The notes beneath the pieces are model-generated. The model made no database searches. It was not told the origin of the DNA and saw only the letters and a list, made by a program, of their open reading frames with translations. 64,000 nt of DNA from Lutraria lutraria (Eukaryota; Mollusca; Bivalvia; Venerida; Mactridae). The stretch spans positions 4,144,501 to 4,208,500 of the forward strand of contig OZ026848.1 in NCBI GenBank assembly GCA_964023205.1, given 5' to 3'. Both the position numbers and the translations under genes were made by a program. Shown here one piece after another: positions 22,692-35,786 of the stretch. Each line of letters opens with the position of its first letter. The stretch's first letter is position 1.

Positions 22692-23503
22692 AAACATTGT
22701 CTCCCAGAGGGTACCTCATTGAACGGTCTATAGCGGAGCAAAGACTCATTCGAAGCAGGACATGAACATTCCTCTTGGATGTTATTAATTTAGAAAGTAT
22801 AAAGGCATGGTGGGCGATGCAAGATATATTTCAAATTACATGTAAACACATTAATGTTCGGAAGGACTTAAGGAGTGGCGGTCATGGCGACAATTTTGTT
22901 CGTTGATACTATGGGAAAGGTGGATATATTATACCGAGACTAACGGCCTTGTAAAGAGAAAACATGACAAGTTTAATCAAGATTGCCTCAGAAGGGACAT
23001 TGTTGCTTATCTATGACAGCACAAAGTTTCCTTTATTTCCTAAAGGCTTTATAATGGCAGCCGCTTTACTGTTATTCAAATTAATAATATTGGTATCTTG
23101 AGACATTTTTATGTGACATGCTTGGATACTGACACCATTGAACCTATTATACCGTATGCATATAGCTAATTGAGGAATACTGTCTGGACCAAATTTTCCA
23201 CAGTAATGGATATTTAGTTTAGAAATAATGGTGATCTATACTTTTATATTTTGCGCTGCATTGGCGTGTTGGTCTGAGGACGGTAAAAGCATTATGAATA
23301 TTTCGCACGATCATTGTCCGATAAAGTCAGCCATAACGTTAACACATCCTCAACATATTTTGGCGTTCGCACCATTGTTTTAAATGGATAATGTCGTGTT
23401 ACAGCTGAATAATTCTTAAACATATTCACAGACCATTATTATATGATTCATCCATGTACCATACAAATTCAAAACATGTTTCTATACAATTTAAAATGCT
23501 ATG
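22692..23503. other. No recognisable feature
   Basis: AT-rich sequence between MITEs. Nothing seen. Confidence 0.5.
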
Positions 23504-24765
23504 ATAAAGGTCCCATAAGCTTATAAATGTATGGGTTCCAATAGTTCCTGTTTATTCTATAACAGAGGAATCCGGTGTGTTTTCCTCCCGTGCATACTTT
23601 ATAGCAAGAAAAAATGTTTCCGAAACCACTATCGTATTTTTTTCAATATCATTCAAATAAATACTATTTATACAACACCCGTGTTTTCCCGCAGTCATGC
23701 TATGCATACGTCACGGTGGTTAACCGGCTCGGACTTTTTTGGATCAAATCAGCGTCCCCAGACTATTTTTGATCGAGCAAAGGACTTTAATGAATATGAA
23801 GTTCAGGTGTGTTCAAAATATTTGATATTTTATATGTTCTACTTATTTTATTTTAACTATTTATGTGCGACGGAACCGCACAAATGTATATTGACAAGAA
23901 AATAAAGTTAAATCAACATCACAGAGAACAGAGCCCGTGCACAAATGTAATCAAATTGCAGTTTCCCTTGCAAGATTGGGCGATACTGTCGAGTGAAGGA
24001 ATAAAATGTCAATTTCTACAAAGTTTTCATGTTTTTCAATCGATATTGGTACTGAACTGAATAATAACAATTTATCAAAGGTTACTTATCGGGTATTTAT
24101 CCAGTCAAAATTCGGTTAATTATTGTTAAAGAGAAAAAAAACTTAGCAGCGAAGGACTTCTAGTGATCATGGAAACGGACTATTTATGATCAGTTCCTTT
24201 GGATCGTTAAAAACTGATAATTTGATATCTGAAAGACCCACGTTTGACTAAAACACCTTGGCAATGTACTATACATATATTTTAGAGCAATAAACAAGCA
24301 TGAAGTCTGAAAAATCGGTGTACTATCTTAGTAATTTCAGGTAAATGTTGACGCACTTTCATTTGAGAAACTTCAGACTTTTTCTTGATGTAAAGAATAA
24401 ATTTACAGGAAATTGTTAATTATTTTGAATGTATGGAAAGAACAGACATGTTAAAGTTCCGTGGTACAGAAATTGTAAAATACTTACGTGTTTTTGCGCC
24501 TGAAAGTTCTTTGCTCAATCAAAAATAGTCTGGGGACGCTGATTTGATCCAAAAAAGTCCGTGCCGGTTAACCGCCGTGTACGTAGTAAAGTGACGTCAC
24601 GCGCTCTACATATTTCAAGTTTACAAAAGCAAAAAACACAGTGAAATGAGTGTTTTCAGACGAAAAATAGGCTTGTTTCGTCGGTAATAATTATCTTGGG
24701 ATAATACCAGCAGTGAAATGTTTTTGCATATATTTTTCTACAGCAATAAGCTAATGAGGATTTAA
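23504..24765 (+). mobile_element. MITE family C, split by a nested element
   Basis: The left half (23504-23711) carries GGTCCCATAAGC, GAGGAATCCGGTGTG, TATAGCAAGAAAAAATG and CCCGCAGTCATGC. The right half (24580-24765) carries AAAGTGACGTCACGCGC, GGCTTGTTTCGTCGG, GCTAATGAGGA and TTAA (24762-24765). Rejoined, the order matches the copy at 6298. The two halves are separated by an 868-bp element inserted just before the TGACGTCA palindrome. Confidence 0.8.
23707..24584. mobile_element. 868-bp non-autonomous element with 77-bp inverted ends (Transib-like)
   Basis: Element 23712-24579, flanked by the 5-bp direct duplication TACGT (23707-23711, 24580-24584). Terminal inverted repeats span 77 bp with four mismatches by my count. 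The left end begins CACGGTGGTTAACCGG, the right CACGGCGGTTAACCGG. A 5-bp duplication together with CAC-starting ends is the signature of Transib transposons, the family related to RAG1. The left terminal heptamer CACGGTG differs by one base from the CACAGTG recombination signal; 23 bases further in lies GATCAAATC, weakly like the Transib nonamer. The interior has no transposase. Class assignment is inference from ends and duplication length. Confidence 0.7.
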
Positions 24766-27632
24766 GATCATGTTTTGGTCCAGTTTCTAGTTACAACAAA
24801 CAATACATCCACGTTACCAAGAAATAAAATTTCTCCATTCGTTCTCGGAAGAAATTATTCTAGTATCGGAGTTGCATAGAACGGTTCCCAGACATGGGAC
24901 CGAAAGGAAATGACTAGTCTCTGGACAATGGCGTATTGCTCAAACTTTAGATTGATACAGACAACAAAGAAATATTATTTTGTATGAAACACTGTGCTGT
25001 GAATCTTTTCCCACGAATTCACCTAAATATCATTGTAATAAGGTATTATATCATGATTATGTACAACTAGAACATGCTGTGTGACCAATGGCTCAAAATC
25101 AAGATGTCAATATATTTATTCACGTAGGTTCACGTAGCATTGCAAAACACATTCTGTCTTAGAACCATCATTTTGTTGCTTGGTATTAAAGTATGATATT
25201 TATTCTTTGTATATAATGTAAAATATCATTTTACGTTATTTTAGCTATTTTAACCAAGCCAGATACGTCAATGCGCCACAAAACTCCATTATACTTAAAT
25301 GATAGTCATTGACATATTTTAACAAAAGGAGCTCGCTGTGGTTGAATGAGGCATAAACTGAAGGTTATAATCCCATTAATTTGTAATTCTTAATACATAA
25401 AAACAACTCCCCTGACATCAAAATTACTTGTTAACAAATCAATAAGTCTTTATGACTGCACAAAAATACAAAATAAATCATGGTGCTCCCATGGCACTAC
25501 TACCTATCAGACATAAGTAACATAGTTAAACACATTTTTGTAATTAAAAAGCACAGCCATAGTCCACGACAACCAAAACCACAAAGCACAATTATAATTC
25601 ATGATACAGAATGATGCGAGTAATGTAGTCCATGCAATATGAAAGTCTTCAAGTACTCACTGTTCGGCTTAAGCTGAAATATTAATCTTCAATGCACATT
25701 TTATCATTGAAATGCTGCTATATAAGTATATAGAAATATGAACAGTATTAATTATCAGGAAACACTACATTAAAACAATCAGGATATAAAAAGAAGCAAG
25801 CAAGCGAGCAAAGATTCAAGGAAACAAGAAAACAAACAAATAAACTTCATAGCAATAAATCAACGAAACAATTAAAACGCCCACCGACTTGTCTGACATG
25901 TTTCACTTACTAATCTTTCAATAACACAGTCCATCCAGCAATCGTTACATCTCGCATTGATGCGTTCCCAACGATTTACAGATAACAGAATAGCATTTAA
26001 TAGGTAAAAAAGAGAGAACATTTGCAATCTCAATCTTATAATGAAAGAAAAAAACTTTCTTATGGTAGTACCCATTGAAACAAACTTTGCTAAATGAGTT
26101 CAGTGGCTTGGTAACTGTAACAAGAGACTCAGAAACGTAAATCATTGGCTTTGAAAGGTATTATCAAATGAGTTTTCATTTTGCTGACTGAAAAGACGAT
26201 ATACTTACTCTGATGTAAAACAAGTTCAATGCGCATGCGTAAATGTGTTTAAAGGTCGTGATGCTAATATTTACAATTGATACTTTAACCTAATGCCATC
26301 ACATTAAACTTTGACTGAACTATACAGAACAGAACTGCTCTTCAGATGTGTACATAGAACAAAATCAATCAATATAAATAGCATACATTATAAACATCAT
26401 GGTTAGAAATAATAATCAAAGTACTGAAAGTACTGTTGGACTTGATTTTTACCATACGAGACAAAAGAGAGAAATGTGTACCCACATCGTTCGAGCCCAT
26501 ACAAATATTTTAACATTTAAAATTACGGACCGAGTTTTCATTCATATTGTAATGCAGGTCATATGCATATAGGTAAATGACATAAGCTAGGGCTTTACTA
26601 TAGTCCCTTAGCTAAAATTTTAAAATGAAAAAAGCCTGATATTGGAAAGTTTAATGATTAGCACATTAATTGAGGACAATTTAATTGCATTAAAAACTCT
26701 TTATTGTACAAAACTAGTAAACAACACTTCAGTAACAGTAAATACAAACATTGATTCTTCTGGTTTTAACACAACAGAACATCGTCGCATTGAACACATT
26801 CAGGGTCACTCAAATCAAAAAGGTCCTGACACAGTAGAGTAAGACCTATATGTCCTATAGTTAACCCGATGTTGCATAAAATTCAGACGTGATTATGTAA
26901 TTCTAAATAATCTGGCGTAAAAGGAACTCTTAAACAGTAAATTTTAAAAGCACGTATCCAGTAATTTACGTTCGTATTTAGCGACTCGAATTATTATTCT
27001 TAAGCCGCAGTTTTAACATTTAGCCTTCGATAAATGAAACTCCCCACATCGGTTACGCTTTGCTACTAGCCACTGCGGGGAGTGAGTCTATAAATAGCGA
27101 TTCCGTCATCAAAATAACACAAGTTGGTGTGAATATCCCGGAATACGATTAAATGAGAATTCGCTTTGTAATATTAAGAAATGTTAGAAAGGCACAAAAC
27201 ACACACATCGATGGTAGATTGTTGCAAATGCATGAATACGTCCGTGGAGATTTTTCTGAAAGTTCTATCGAACGAAAACCGAAAGTAGAACTACTTTTAC
27301 GGCAAGATATTTTATTGGACAGTGAATACGCGGTTTTAATTCTACGCATTTGAATATCTCATGTATCTACCGACAAGCACTTATTTAGATACATGACTCT
27401 TTCCATGTAGTTACAATAGAATGATTTGAAATATATTTAGATCCGACACACTTAATTGGGGAAAGATTCCAGATACTTCTATATAAACATACCATTTAGT
27501 TGCGTACTATTTCCTTTATGTGGCATTCTTTTAACCAAGCTGTTATGGAGTCCAGCGACCAATATAAGTCTACGATTACAAAGGACTTGATTTTGATAAA
27601 AATCAAGTCCAAAAACATATATGAGAATAAAA
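24766..27632. other. No gene recognised; two small palindromes
   Basis: About 2.9 kb of AT-rich sequence. Small imperfect inverted repeats occur at about 26586-26618 (AGCTAGGG with CCCTTAGCT) and about 27039-27090 (ACTCCCCACA with TGCGGGGAGT). Open frames up to about 67 codons, some facing each other on opposite strands (27149-27353), have no recognisable motif. Confidence 0.45.
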
Positions 27633-27775
27633 TACAGTGCAATTTCCCTCAACGGCCACCAGTAGGACGGACAAAAATGGTTATTGTTGTTGAGAGAGTG
27701 ACAGTGGAGTATAACTGGCTGTATCTGGGAGGTGGTTGTTATTCGGGGCCAACCGTTCAATGAGGTTACACTGTA
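27633..27775. mobile_element. 143-bp MITE related to family A
   Basis: The ends are TACAGTGCAATTTCCCT and, inverted, TACAGTGTAACCTCA. Inside, GTTGTTGAGAGAG and GGGAGGTGGTTGTT echo the family A core, but the sequence is diverged and shorter. Best seen as a subfamily or old copy, with TA at both termini. Confidence 0.55.
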
Positions 27776-28221
27776 GTCACTAAATGCATTATAATGCAGA
27801 CTGAACAAGTATATATGACTACTTTAAGATACTCAGCTCTTCAGTTTACTGTTATTTATTGTGTAGCTCTATCAAAATGCAGTGAACAATAATGTACCGA
27901 ACGAGGTACACGCATCTATAGGTCAGAGGTTAGTAGACTTAGATCAACTTTTGACCTTAAGTCTTTTTTAATATAAATCAAATAAAATATGCAGGTTGCT
28001 ATTGTCACGGGTAATTTATATATTCATTGCCATGTGCACACAATCCTAAAAGATAATATTGTCTTATTGAATAATTGTTCTGAGATTATTTAGACTTGGA
28101 GATTAGCTTGCTGTTCAGTATCAGGTTGTATATGTTTAGGTCAAGCAACTGTAAACGTGCTATTGTTTCTTCATAACCTCTGATCCTTGTTTTCTCTCTG
28201 CGTTTTATTTGGTATTTCAAG
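27776..28221. other. No recognisable feature
   Basis: AT-rich spacer between two MITEs. Confidence 0.5.
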
Positions 28222-28411
28222 TACACTGCAATCTCTCCAAAGCAAAACCCTTTTGGAGTAGCAATACTAGGCTATTGTTGAAAGGTTGTTGCTTCGAGAG
28301 GTCAAATTAATAGTTAAGTCGTGCAGCGGAAAAAATCAAATCATGATGTTGTTGAAAGGACATTGTTACACAAGGCACAAGAGAGGGCCGCTCTGGAGAG
28401 GTTGTACTGTA
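28222..28411 (+). mobile_element. MITE family A, full-length copy
   Basis: Starts TACACTGCAATCTCTCCAAA, ends GAGAGGTTGTACTGTA. Contains the internal words GGTTGTTGCTTCGAGAGGTC, TTAATAGTTAAGTCGTGCAG, GATGTTGTTGAA and GAGAGGGCCGCTCTGGAGAG. Terminal TA plus CAGT-type inverted ends suggest mobilisation by a Tc1/mariner-type transposase. No coding capacity. Confidence 0.75.
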
Positions 28412-29424
28412 TTCTCCCTGTTGAATTAAGCTTTACAGAATATTCAACATTTATCAGCACGAATATAAAGCAGTCATGAATGCAAACACTGTCCGATAAG
28501 TTAGACGAAATGTGTGTTAATGATTTCTTGATCAGAACAAATAGGATAGGTGGGTTGCACAAGATTTCTTTTCTGGTTTATTATTCATATTCATTGCCAA
28601 AACTAATGGTCTGTCGGACAACCGTATGTTTATTTCTGGCCGAATTAGAAGAAGTTTGATACATTGCAACAACACCGCACCATACTGGTCCAATTACGTA
28701 CAAAAGGAACACCCTACAATCACTATCAGTTACAGCGACTGTCTGTCTCTAAATTCATCATGTCATAGTTATGTATCATGTACACAGTAATCACGTCTTT
28801 ATAAATAGGCATATTTATCTTACTCTAGGAACGAATCGAAGCTACTTATCAAAGATCTCATTTTTTCTGCAATTCTCATCGATGAATCATGAAACGTTAT
28901 AATGTCCACTCTAAATGCAAATACATCGACCACAAACCCCATAGTTATCATTAAAATGTAACTGTATATAATATTCATAGAACTAGTAATTAAAAACCAC
29001 TTTTTCATCGGATGTAATAATCAAGAAAGCTAAAGAGCATTGTGTTGTTCGACTCGTATGTACATGGCTTTGCTATTTAGAATATTTTAAGAAACGAAGG
29101 AAATTTGAAATTGTAGCAAGTGTTTAACCAGTTCCTGTGAAGAGTAAACAACGTTCATCGCATGCTTTCGACTACATACAGAAAGCTGTTTTACCCTTAA
29201 TTGGAATCCCCGATTGATTCCTTATTAACCATAACACTTAATTCCTTCTATGGAACTGCGAAAAGGCAGTCCTTAATATTAACACGTTTTGGTATATTTG
29301 TTATAACTTTTTGACTGCGAAAGATGTTAGTTCTCAGACTGAGACGTAACAGAGACTTATTGAGACCGCTTTAAACAGATATTTAAAAATCCGCAACATT
29401 TACTTCAAAGTAACTGAAAAACAA
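28412..29424. other. No recognisable feature
   Basis: AT-rich spacer of about 1 kb with short unrelated open frames. Confidence 0.5.
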
Positions 29425-29585
29425 ATGCAATGCAATCTCTCTAGAGCGGCCCTCCTTTGAGCAAAAACAACCATACAAGAACATGATGTTTTTTTCAAAC
29501 TGCACAATTTAACTATAATGATTAATTTTACTTTTCTAGAGCTACAACAACAACAAACTTTGCTACTCCCAAAGAAAAAGCACAA
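29425..29585 (-). mobile_element. MITE family A, inverted copy
   Basis: Words GCAATCTCTCTAGAGCGGCC, CTTTGAGCAA, ACATGATGTT, TGCACAATTTAACTA and TCTAGAGCTACAACAACAAC follow the reversed family order. The right terminus is decayed. Confidence 0.65.
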
Positions 29586-29722
29586 TAACTAACAAAAACT
29601 AGAAGAAAAAGTAACTACATTTGCACTAAGTCTTGTATTTAAAAGAAAATTTATTATAGTACAAGTATAGTTGTGCAGGCGATTTCAGACTTCGACTGTT
29701 CACATTTCAAAGGCAATTAAAT
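29586..29722. other. Left flank of the satellite
   Basis: Unique AT-rich sequence. I see no terminal hairpin or inverted repeat that would show the array to be the core of a transposon. Confidence 0.4.
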
Positions 29723-32678
29723 AAATTGTTGTCTTGAGATGATAGTTATGTCATTTTTGTGGCTGTAAATTGTTGTCTTGAGATGATAGTTATGTCATTT
29801 TTGTGGCTGTAAATTGTTGTCTTGAGATGATAGTTATGTCATTTTTGTGGCTGTAAATTGTTGTCTTGAGATGATAGTTATGTCATTTTTGTGGCTGTAA
29901 ATTGTTGTCTTGAGATGATAGTTATGTCATTTTTGTGGCTGTAAATTGTTGTCTTGAGATGATAGTTATGTCATTTTTGTGGCTGTAAATTGTTGTCTTG
30001 AGATGATAGTTATGTCATTTTTGTGGCTGTAAATTGTTGTCTTGAGATGATAGTTATGTCATTTTTGTGGCTGTAAATTGTTGTCTTGAGATGATAGTTA
30101 TGTCATTTTTGTGGCTGTAAATTGTTGTCTTGAGATGATAGTTATGTCATTTTTGTGGCTGTAAATTGTTGTCTTGAGATGATAGTTATGTCATTTTTGT
30201 GGCTGTAAATTGTTGTCTTGAGATGATAGTTATGTCATTTTTGTGGCTGTAAATTGTTGTCTTGAGATGATAGTTATGTCATTTTTGTGGCTGTAAATTG
30301 TTGTCTTGAGATGATAGTTATGTCATTTTTGTGGCTGTAAATTGTTGTCTTGAGATGATAGTTATGTCATTTTTGTGGCTGTAAATTGTTGTCTTGAGAT
30401 GATAGTTATGTCATTTTTGTGGCTGTAAATTGTTGTCTTGAGATGATAGTTATGTCATTTTTGTGGCTGTAAATTGTTGTCTTGAGATGATAGTTATGTC
30501 ATTTTTGTGGCTGTAAATTGTTGTCTTGAGATGATAGTTATGTCATTTTTGTGGCTGTAAATTGTTGTCTTGAGATGATAGTTATGTCATTTTTGTGGCT
30601 GTAAATTGTTGTCTTGAGATGATAGTTATGTCATTTTTGTGGCTGTAAATTGTTGTCTTGAGATGATAGTTATGTCATTTTTGTGGCTGTAAATTGTTGT
30701 CTTGAGATGATAGTTATGTCATTTTTGTGGCTGTAAATTGTTGTCTTGAGATGATAGTTATGTCATTTTTGTGGCTGTAAATTGTTGTCTTGAGATGACA
30801 GTTATGTCATTTTTGTGGCTGTAAATTGTTGTCTTGAGATGACAGTTATGTCATTTTTGTGGCTGTAAATTGTTGTCTTGAGATGACAGTTATGTCATTT
30901 TTGTGGCTGTAAATTGTTGTCTTGAGATGACAGTTATGTCATTTATGTGGCTGTAAATTGTTGTCTTGAGATGATAGTTATGTCATTTTTGTGGCTGTAA
31001 ATTGTTGTCTTGAGATGACAGTTATGTCATTTTTGTGGCTGTAAATTGTTGTCTTGAGATGACAGTTATGTCATTTTTGTGGCTGTAAATTGTTGTCTTG
31101 AGATGACAGTTATGTCATTTTTGTGGCTGTAAATTGTTGTCTTGAGATGACAGTTATGTCATTTTTGTGGCTGTAAATTGTTGTCTTGAGATGACAGTTA
31201 TGTCATTTTTGTGGCTGTAAATTGTTGTCTTGAGATGACAGTTATGTCATTTATGTGGCTGTAAATTGTTGTCTTGAGATGATAGTTATGTCATTTTTGT
31301 GGCTGTAAATTGTTGTCTTGAGATGATAGTTATGTCATTTTTGTGGCTGTAAATTGTTGTCTTGAGATGACAGTTATGTCATTTTTGTGGCTGTAAATTG
31401 TTGTCTTGAGATGACAGTTATGTCATTTATGTGGCTGTAAATTGTTGTCTTGAGATGACAGTTATGTCATTTTTGTGGCTGTAAATTGTTGTCTTGAGAT
31501 GACAGTTATGTCATTTATGTGGCTGTAAATTGTTGTCTTGAGATGACAGTTATGTCATTTATGTGGCTGTAAATTGTTGTCTTGAGATGACAGTTATGTC
31601 ATTTATGTGGCTGTAAATTGTTGTCTTGAGATGATAGTTATGTCATTTTTGTGGCTGTAAATTGTTGTCTTGAGATGACAGTTATGTCATTTATGTGGCT
31701 GTAAATTGTTGTCTTGAGATGACAGTTATGTCATTTATGTGGCTGTAAATTGTTGTCTTGAGATGACAGTTATGTCATTTATGTGGCTGTAAATTGTTGT
31801 CTTGAGATGACAGTTATGTCATTTATGTGGCTGTAAATTGTTGTCTTGAGATGACAGTTATGTCATTTTTGTGGCTGTAAATTGTTGTCTTGAGATGACA
31901 GTTATGTCATTTATGTGGCTGTAAATTGTTGTCTTGAGATGACAGTTATGTCATTTATGTGGCTGTAAATTGTTGTCTTGAGATGACAGTTATGTCATTT
32001 ATGTGGCTGTAAATTGTTGTCTTGAGATGACAGTTATGTCATTTATGTGGCTGTAAATTGTTGTCTTGAGATGACAGTTATGTCATTTATGTGGCTGTAA
32101 ATTGTTGTCTTGAGATGACAGTTATGTCATTTATGTGGCTGTAAATTGTTGTCTTGAGATGACAGTTATGTCATTTATGTGGCTGTAAATTGTTGTCTTG
32201 AGATGATAGTTATGTCATTTTTGTGGCTGTAAATTGTTGTCTTGTGATGACAGTTATGTCATTTATGTGGCTGTAAATTGTTGTCTTGAGATGACAGTTA
32301 TGTCATTTATGTGGCTGTAAATTGTTGTCTTGAGATGACAGTTATGTCATTTATGTGGCTGTAAATTGTTGTCTTGAGATGATAGTTATGTCATTTATGT
32401 GGCTGTAAATTGTTGTCTTGAGATGACAGTTATGTCATTTATGTGGCTGTAAATTGTTGTCTTGAGATGATAGTTATGTCATTTTTGTGGCTGTAAATTG
32501 TTGTCTTGAGATGACAGTTATGTCATTTATGTGGCTGTAAATTGTTGTCTTGAGATGACAGTTATGTCATTTATGTGGCTGTAAATTGTTGTCTTGAGAT
32601 GACAGTTATGTCATTTATGTGGCTGTAAATTGTTGTCTTGAGATGACAGTTATGTCATTTATGTGGCTGTAAATTGTT
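29723..32678. repeat. 44-bp satellite array, 67 full copies
   Basis: Sixty-seven head-to-tail 44-bp units (29723-32670) plus 8 bp of a 68th. The unit begins AAATTGTTGTCTTGAGATGA and ends GTGGCTGT. By my reading essentially only two positions vary: GATAGTT or GACAGTT (T/C), and CATTTTTGTGG or CATTTATGTGG (T/A). Units 1-24 are all T/T. Downstream, C/T, C/A and scattered T/T units mix, with C/A dominating the right end. Totals are 30 T/T, 11 C/T, 25 C/A and 1 T/A. One private change (CTTGTGATG) sits in unit 58. No unit-length indels were seen. Very high identity implies recent amplification. Confidence 0.97.
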
Positions 32679-35600
32679 CCATGATGACTCTGATTGAATT
32701 AGAATAGCTAAGAAACACACGAGATAATTGTTTTGTGATTGTCTAGACTAAACTGATTACAATAAGAAATTTGATAGCATCATCTCTGCTGCAATGTGTC
32801 ATTGAACGATCACATTGGACGGTTTGCATAAAGGAATAAGCCATATTCTTAAATATGGATAGATACAAAATATAAGCTCATATTGCTGAATCATTTATCG
32901 GCCTTGTTGTAAGGATGCTGTATGCATGCACAATCAATATCACTCAATATGGATAAAGGTGTAACTATGACATAAAACATACTGTAACAATAAATGTCCC
33001 ACGTAAAATAGATACCCGATTATGATTTTACTTGTGTGTTTTCCTCAAGCGATCTTACTATCTTTAAAAAGACAGTGGCGAATTTTATTTAAATTTTTTT
33101 TAATTTACATAAATGTATTTAATTCCTAAATTGCCGTTATAGTACTGTGTGAACACCACTTATCACTTAGCAGTCCAATTAGCTCACGCATTAAAATGGC
33201 GATATGAGATCAGCTAAGCTAAATAAATTACGCATTTACTCATATCTACTGTACTAGTATATTAATTCAAATACTTGTAAAATGTATGTCAAAAACGGTT
33301 TTTAACTTTATTTTGACCGCAGAAGAATACATTCCCGTACACTGATTTTTACTTAACAGAGTTTACAACTACAAGATGTACACATTAAACAATGCAAACT
33401 CGCTTAAGTTGGCGGGCGTGGTCTTGTTTTTTCTACGCTTGAAGATTTCACCCAATGGAAGGAAGATTTTCCTCTGAATAATCCAATAGAATGAGGAATT
33501 TCTTTTGAATAAATAATTGGTCATGCCAAGAAATATACATGTAGGTCAAAAGTGAGCTAAGACTCATTCGCGAAAAATATGCTGTGCCATCGAAGAATTC
33601 GATTTATAGACAAGCATATTGTTGATCTAGTCTATAATTAATCCTCTCTTATATCATATATTAATTATACATATGCAATACAATATTAGAACGTCACCCT
33701 CGAATTAAAAGTCTATCTGCAAATTGCACTCTTTTCGGATTGATCCATGGAAACGGAAGTAAAACAACGCCGAATGTCTTTGTCTTGGTTATATAAGTGA
33801 TGTATTCGCATATATCATAATTGCAACTTGGAAAATAGGCTTCGAATGGGCGACGTCAAAGTATATATTACACATATATACATTGCACGTGGTTATTATA
33901 TCACGTCACGATTCTAAGCACAGTGTGATTCCAATGGGAAATCTAAAAAGGCTACTACACGTTAAGATAATTCGATGCCCTAACCAATGTACTTGCTCAT
34001 GACAAAACAAAGTTATACGATGAAATTGAAACGATGGGGATCATTTTAAACATTTTTCCCTCAGACTGGAAATTCGCTTAAACAAAAATATCCAAGTTGG
34101 CCATTTGCATTTTCACTCCATTTATAATGGTAATATAATATAATGTTTATAAAAAAATGTAGCATTACATTGATTCAGATGTCTAAGACTGGCGCCTTTC
34201 TATTCTAAATCGAACATAATGGTGCTTTTCCATTAGAAGAGGCACACTTGTGATTTTCTTATGGTAACAGACGTTGTCGGTTAAGATTAATGTCGCAAAA
34301 CTAATTGCTTTCAAAATTCAACAAAACGTTTTGGTGTAGCTGTCCTTATTTTTCAGTTCTTTTCAATTTTGCACGAACGTCAGGTTGAATTGTATAACTG
34401 TTACAACATCCGATAACATTCTAATGTTGAAATACTATATGGTTGCTAGAAAAAGACCACGTCCAATATACAAAGCAACAAATTCACTAGAAAATATTTG
34501 AACATTTATTTTTGTTGTATTAGATGTCTTCACCAGTTTCATATTCCTGTTTTGTTGAAATTGAAATGCAGTCAGTGTTGTTTTTGGAACTGAACGATAG
34601 TTCACATTTCCATAGATGTCACTCGCTCGGCGCGCATGGATTTTAATGCGGACCAATGTACCACGTTTATCTACACCCGTCATGCTAAACTAGTTCCCGT
34701 TCTATGTTGCAGTGCAAGACTTTGCAAGTTCAGTTTTTATGAGTTATTTCAGTACTTTGTTACTTTGATAGATTACAATACGTCTCATGTTTAACAATTC
34801 ACTTTGTTCTTGAGGTTGTAGAGACGGTTTGTTAAAATAGTCCCGACTTGTTTTGTAGAACAAACTTACTCAAAATTATTGACACAAAAATAACTGATGT
34901 TGTACATAAGAGTAGGTATCAATTATATAAAAATGACCGACGTCACGACAAAATGGGCGTTCGGGTATTTACTGTTACACCACTTAAATGTACGGGAAAG
35001 TGATGACATTTGTATCGCTGATTGTATCGCACCTGTAAAACTCATACTGCGCTTATAAGACGATTTTAAGATGAAGAAGACGTTATAAACAGATAAAATG
35101 GACACATTTGAGGTAATAAAATATGTTTAATCATTGTTCGCTGCATATTTTACAATATTTTACGCCTAAATGTATAAAATACGATGACAAAATGTTCTGT
35201 GATCAATATAACAATTTGATTCGAAACCATCAGAACAGCACAAATTGTTACAGAACATCAGAATGATGGATATTATCGTAAGATATGTCTTCCCCATTAA
35301 AATATTGTATTTATCTTACGCCCAGTTAATGCCATCATTTACATGGATAAAATAACTTCAAGTATGTAAATGGAATAAGCATTGATTTCCCTGTATCGCA
35401 CACATTTTAAATTCAAACGATTGAATGTATGTATCGTCGCCTGAATCTTATACTCGTAGTGAGCTATTTATCAGTTTGAAGATTTTGAGATCTTCACGTT
35501 GGATTCGTCTCAGAGAGAGCTATCTCATCGTACCCCTGTTTTTGACAATTGGAGCTCCCTTTTTATTTTTTCCATAACATTTCGCGCCATCTCCTACGTT

Positions 35601-35786
35601 GAATGTGTGTTGGCCTTTTTCTCAAAATGGAGTTAGATCATTATTCTTCTTAGGCGAAGATATTGCGTTTAAAATGAAACCATGCTTTTCCAATGCAGAT
35701 ACCTTAATATAGTACTAACAATTATAATGCCAATGAATGTTTTGATTTACAAAACACAAATTGTGCTTGGTTTGACTCGTTACCAC
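32679..35786. other. No gene recognised
   Basis: About 3.1 kb of AT-rich sequence after the satellite. An 82-codon minus-strand open frame (34435-34683) starting MTGVDKRGTLVRIK has slightly more balanced composition than its surroundings but no domain I recognise. No repeat family of this window has a copy here. Confidence 0.45.

Noticed and set aside
29723..32678. CRISPR array
   Set aside because: The repeat is continuous head to tail without unique spacers, and the genome is eukaryotic in character.
34435..34683. 82-codon minus-strand open frame with fairly balanced composition
   Set aside because: No domain is recognisable and no exon signal could be established; left as unassigned sequence.
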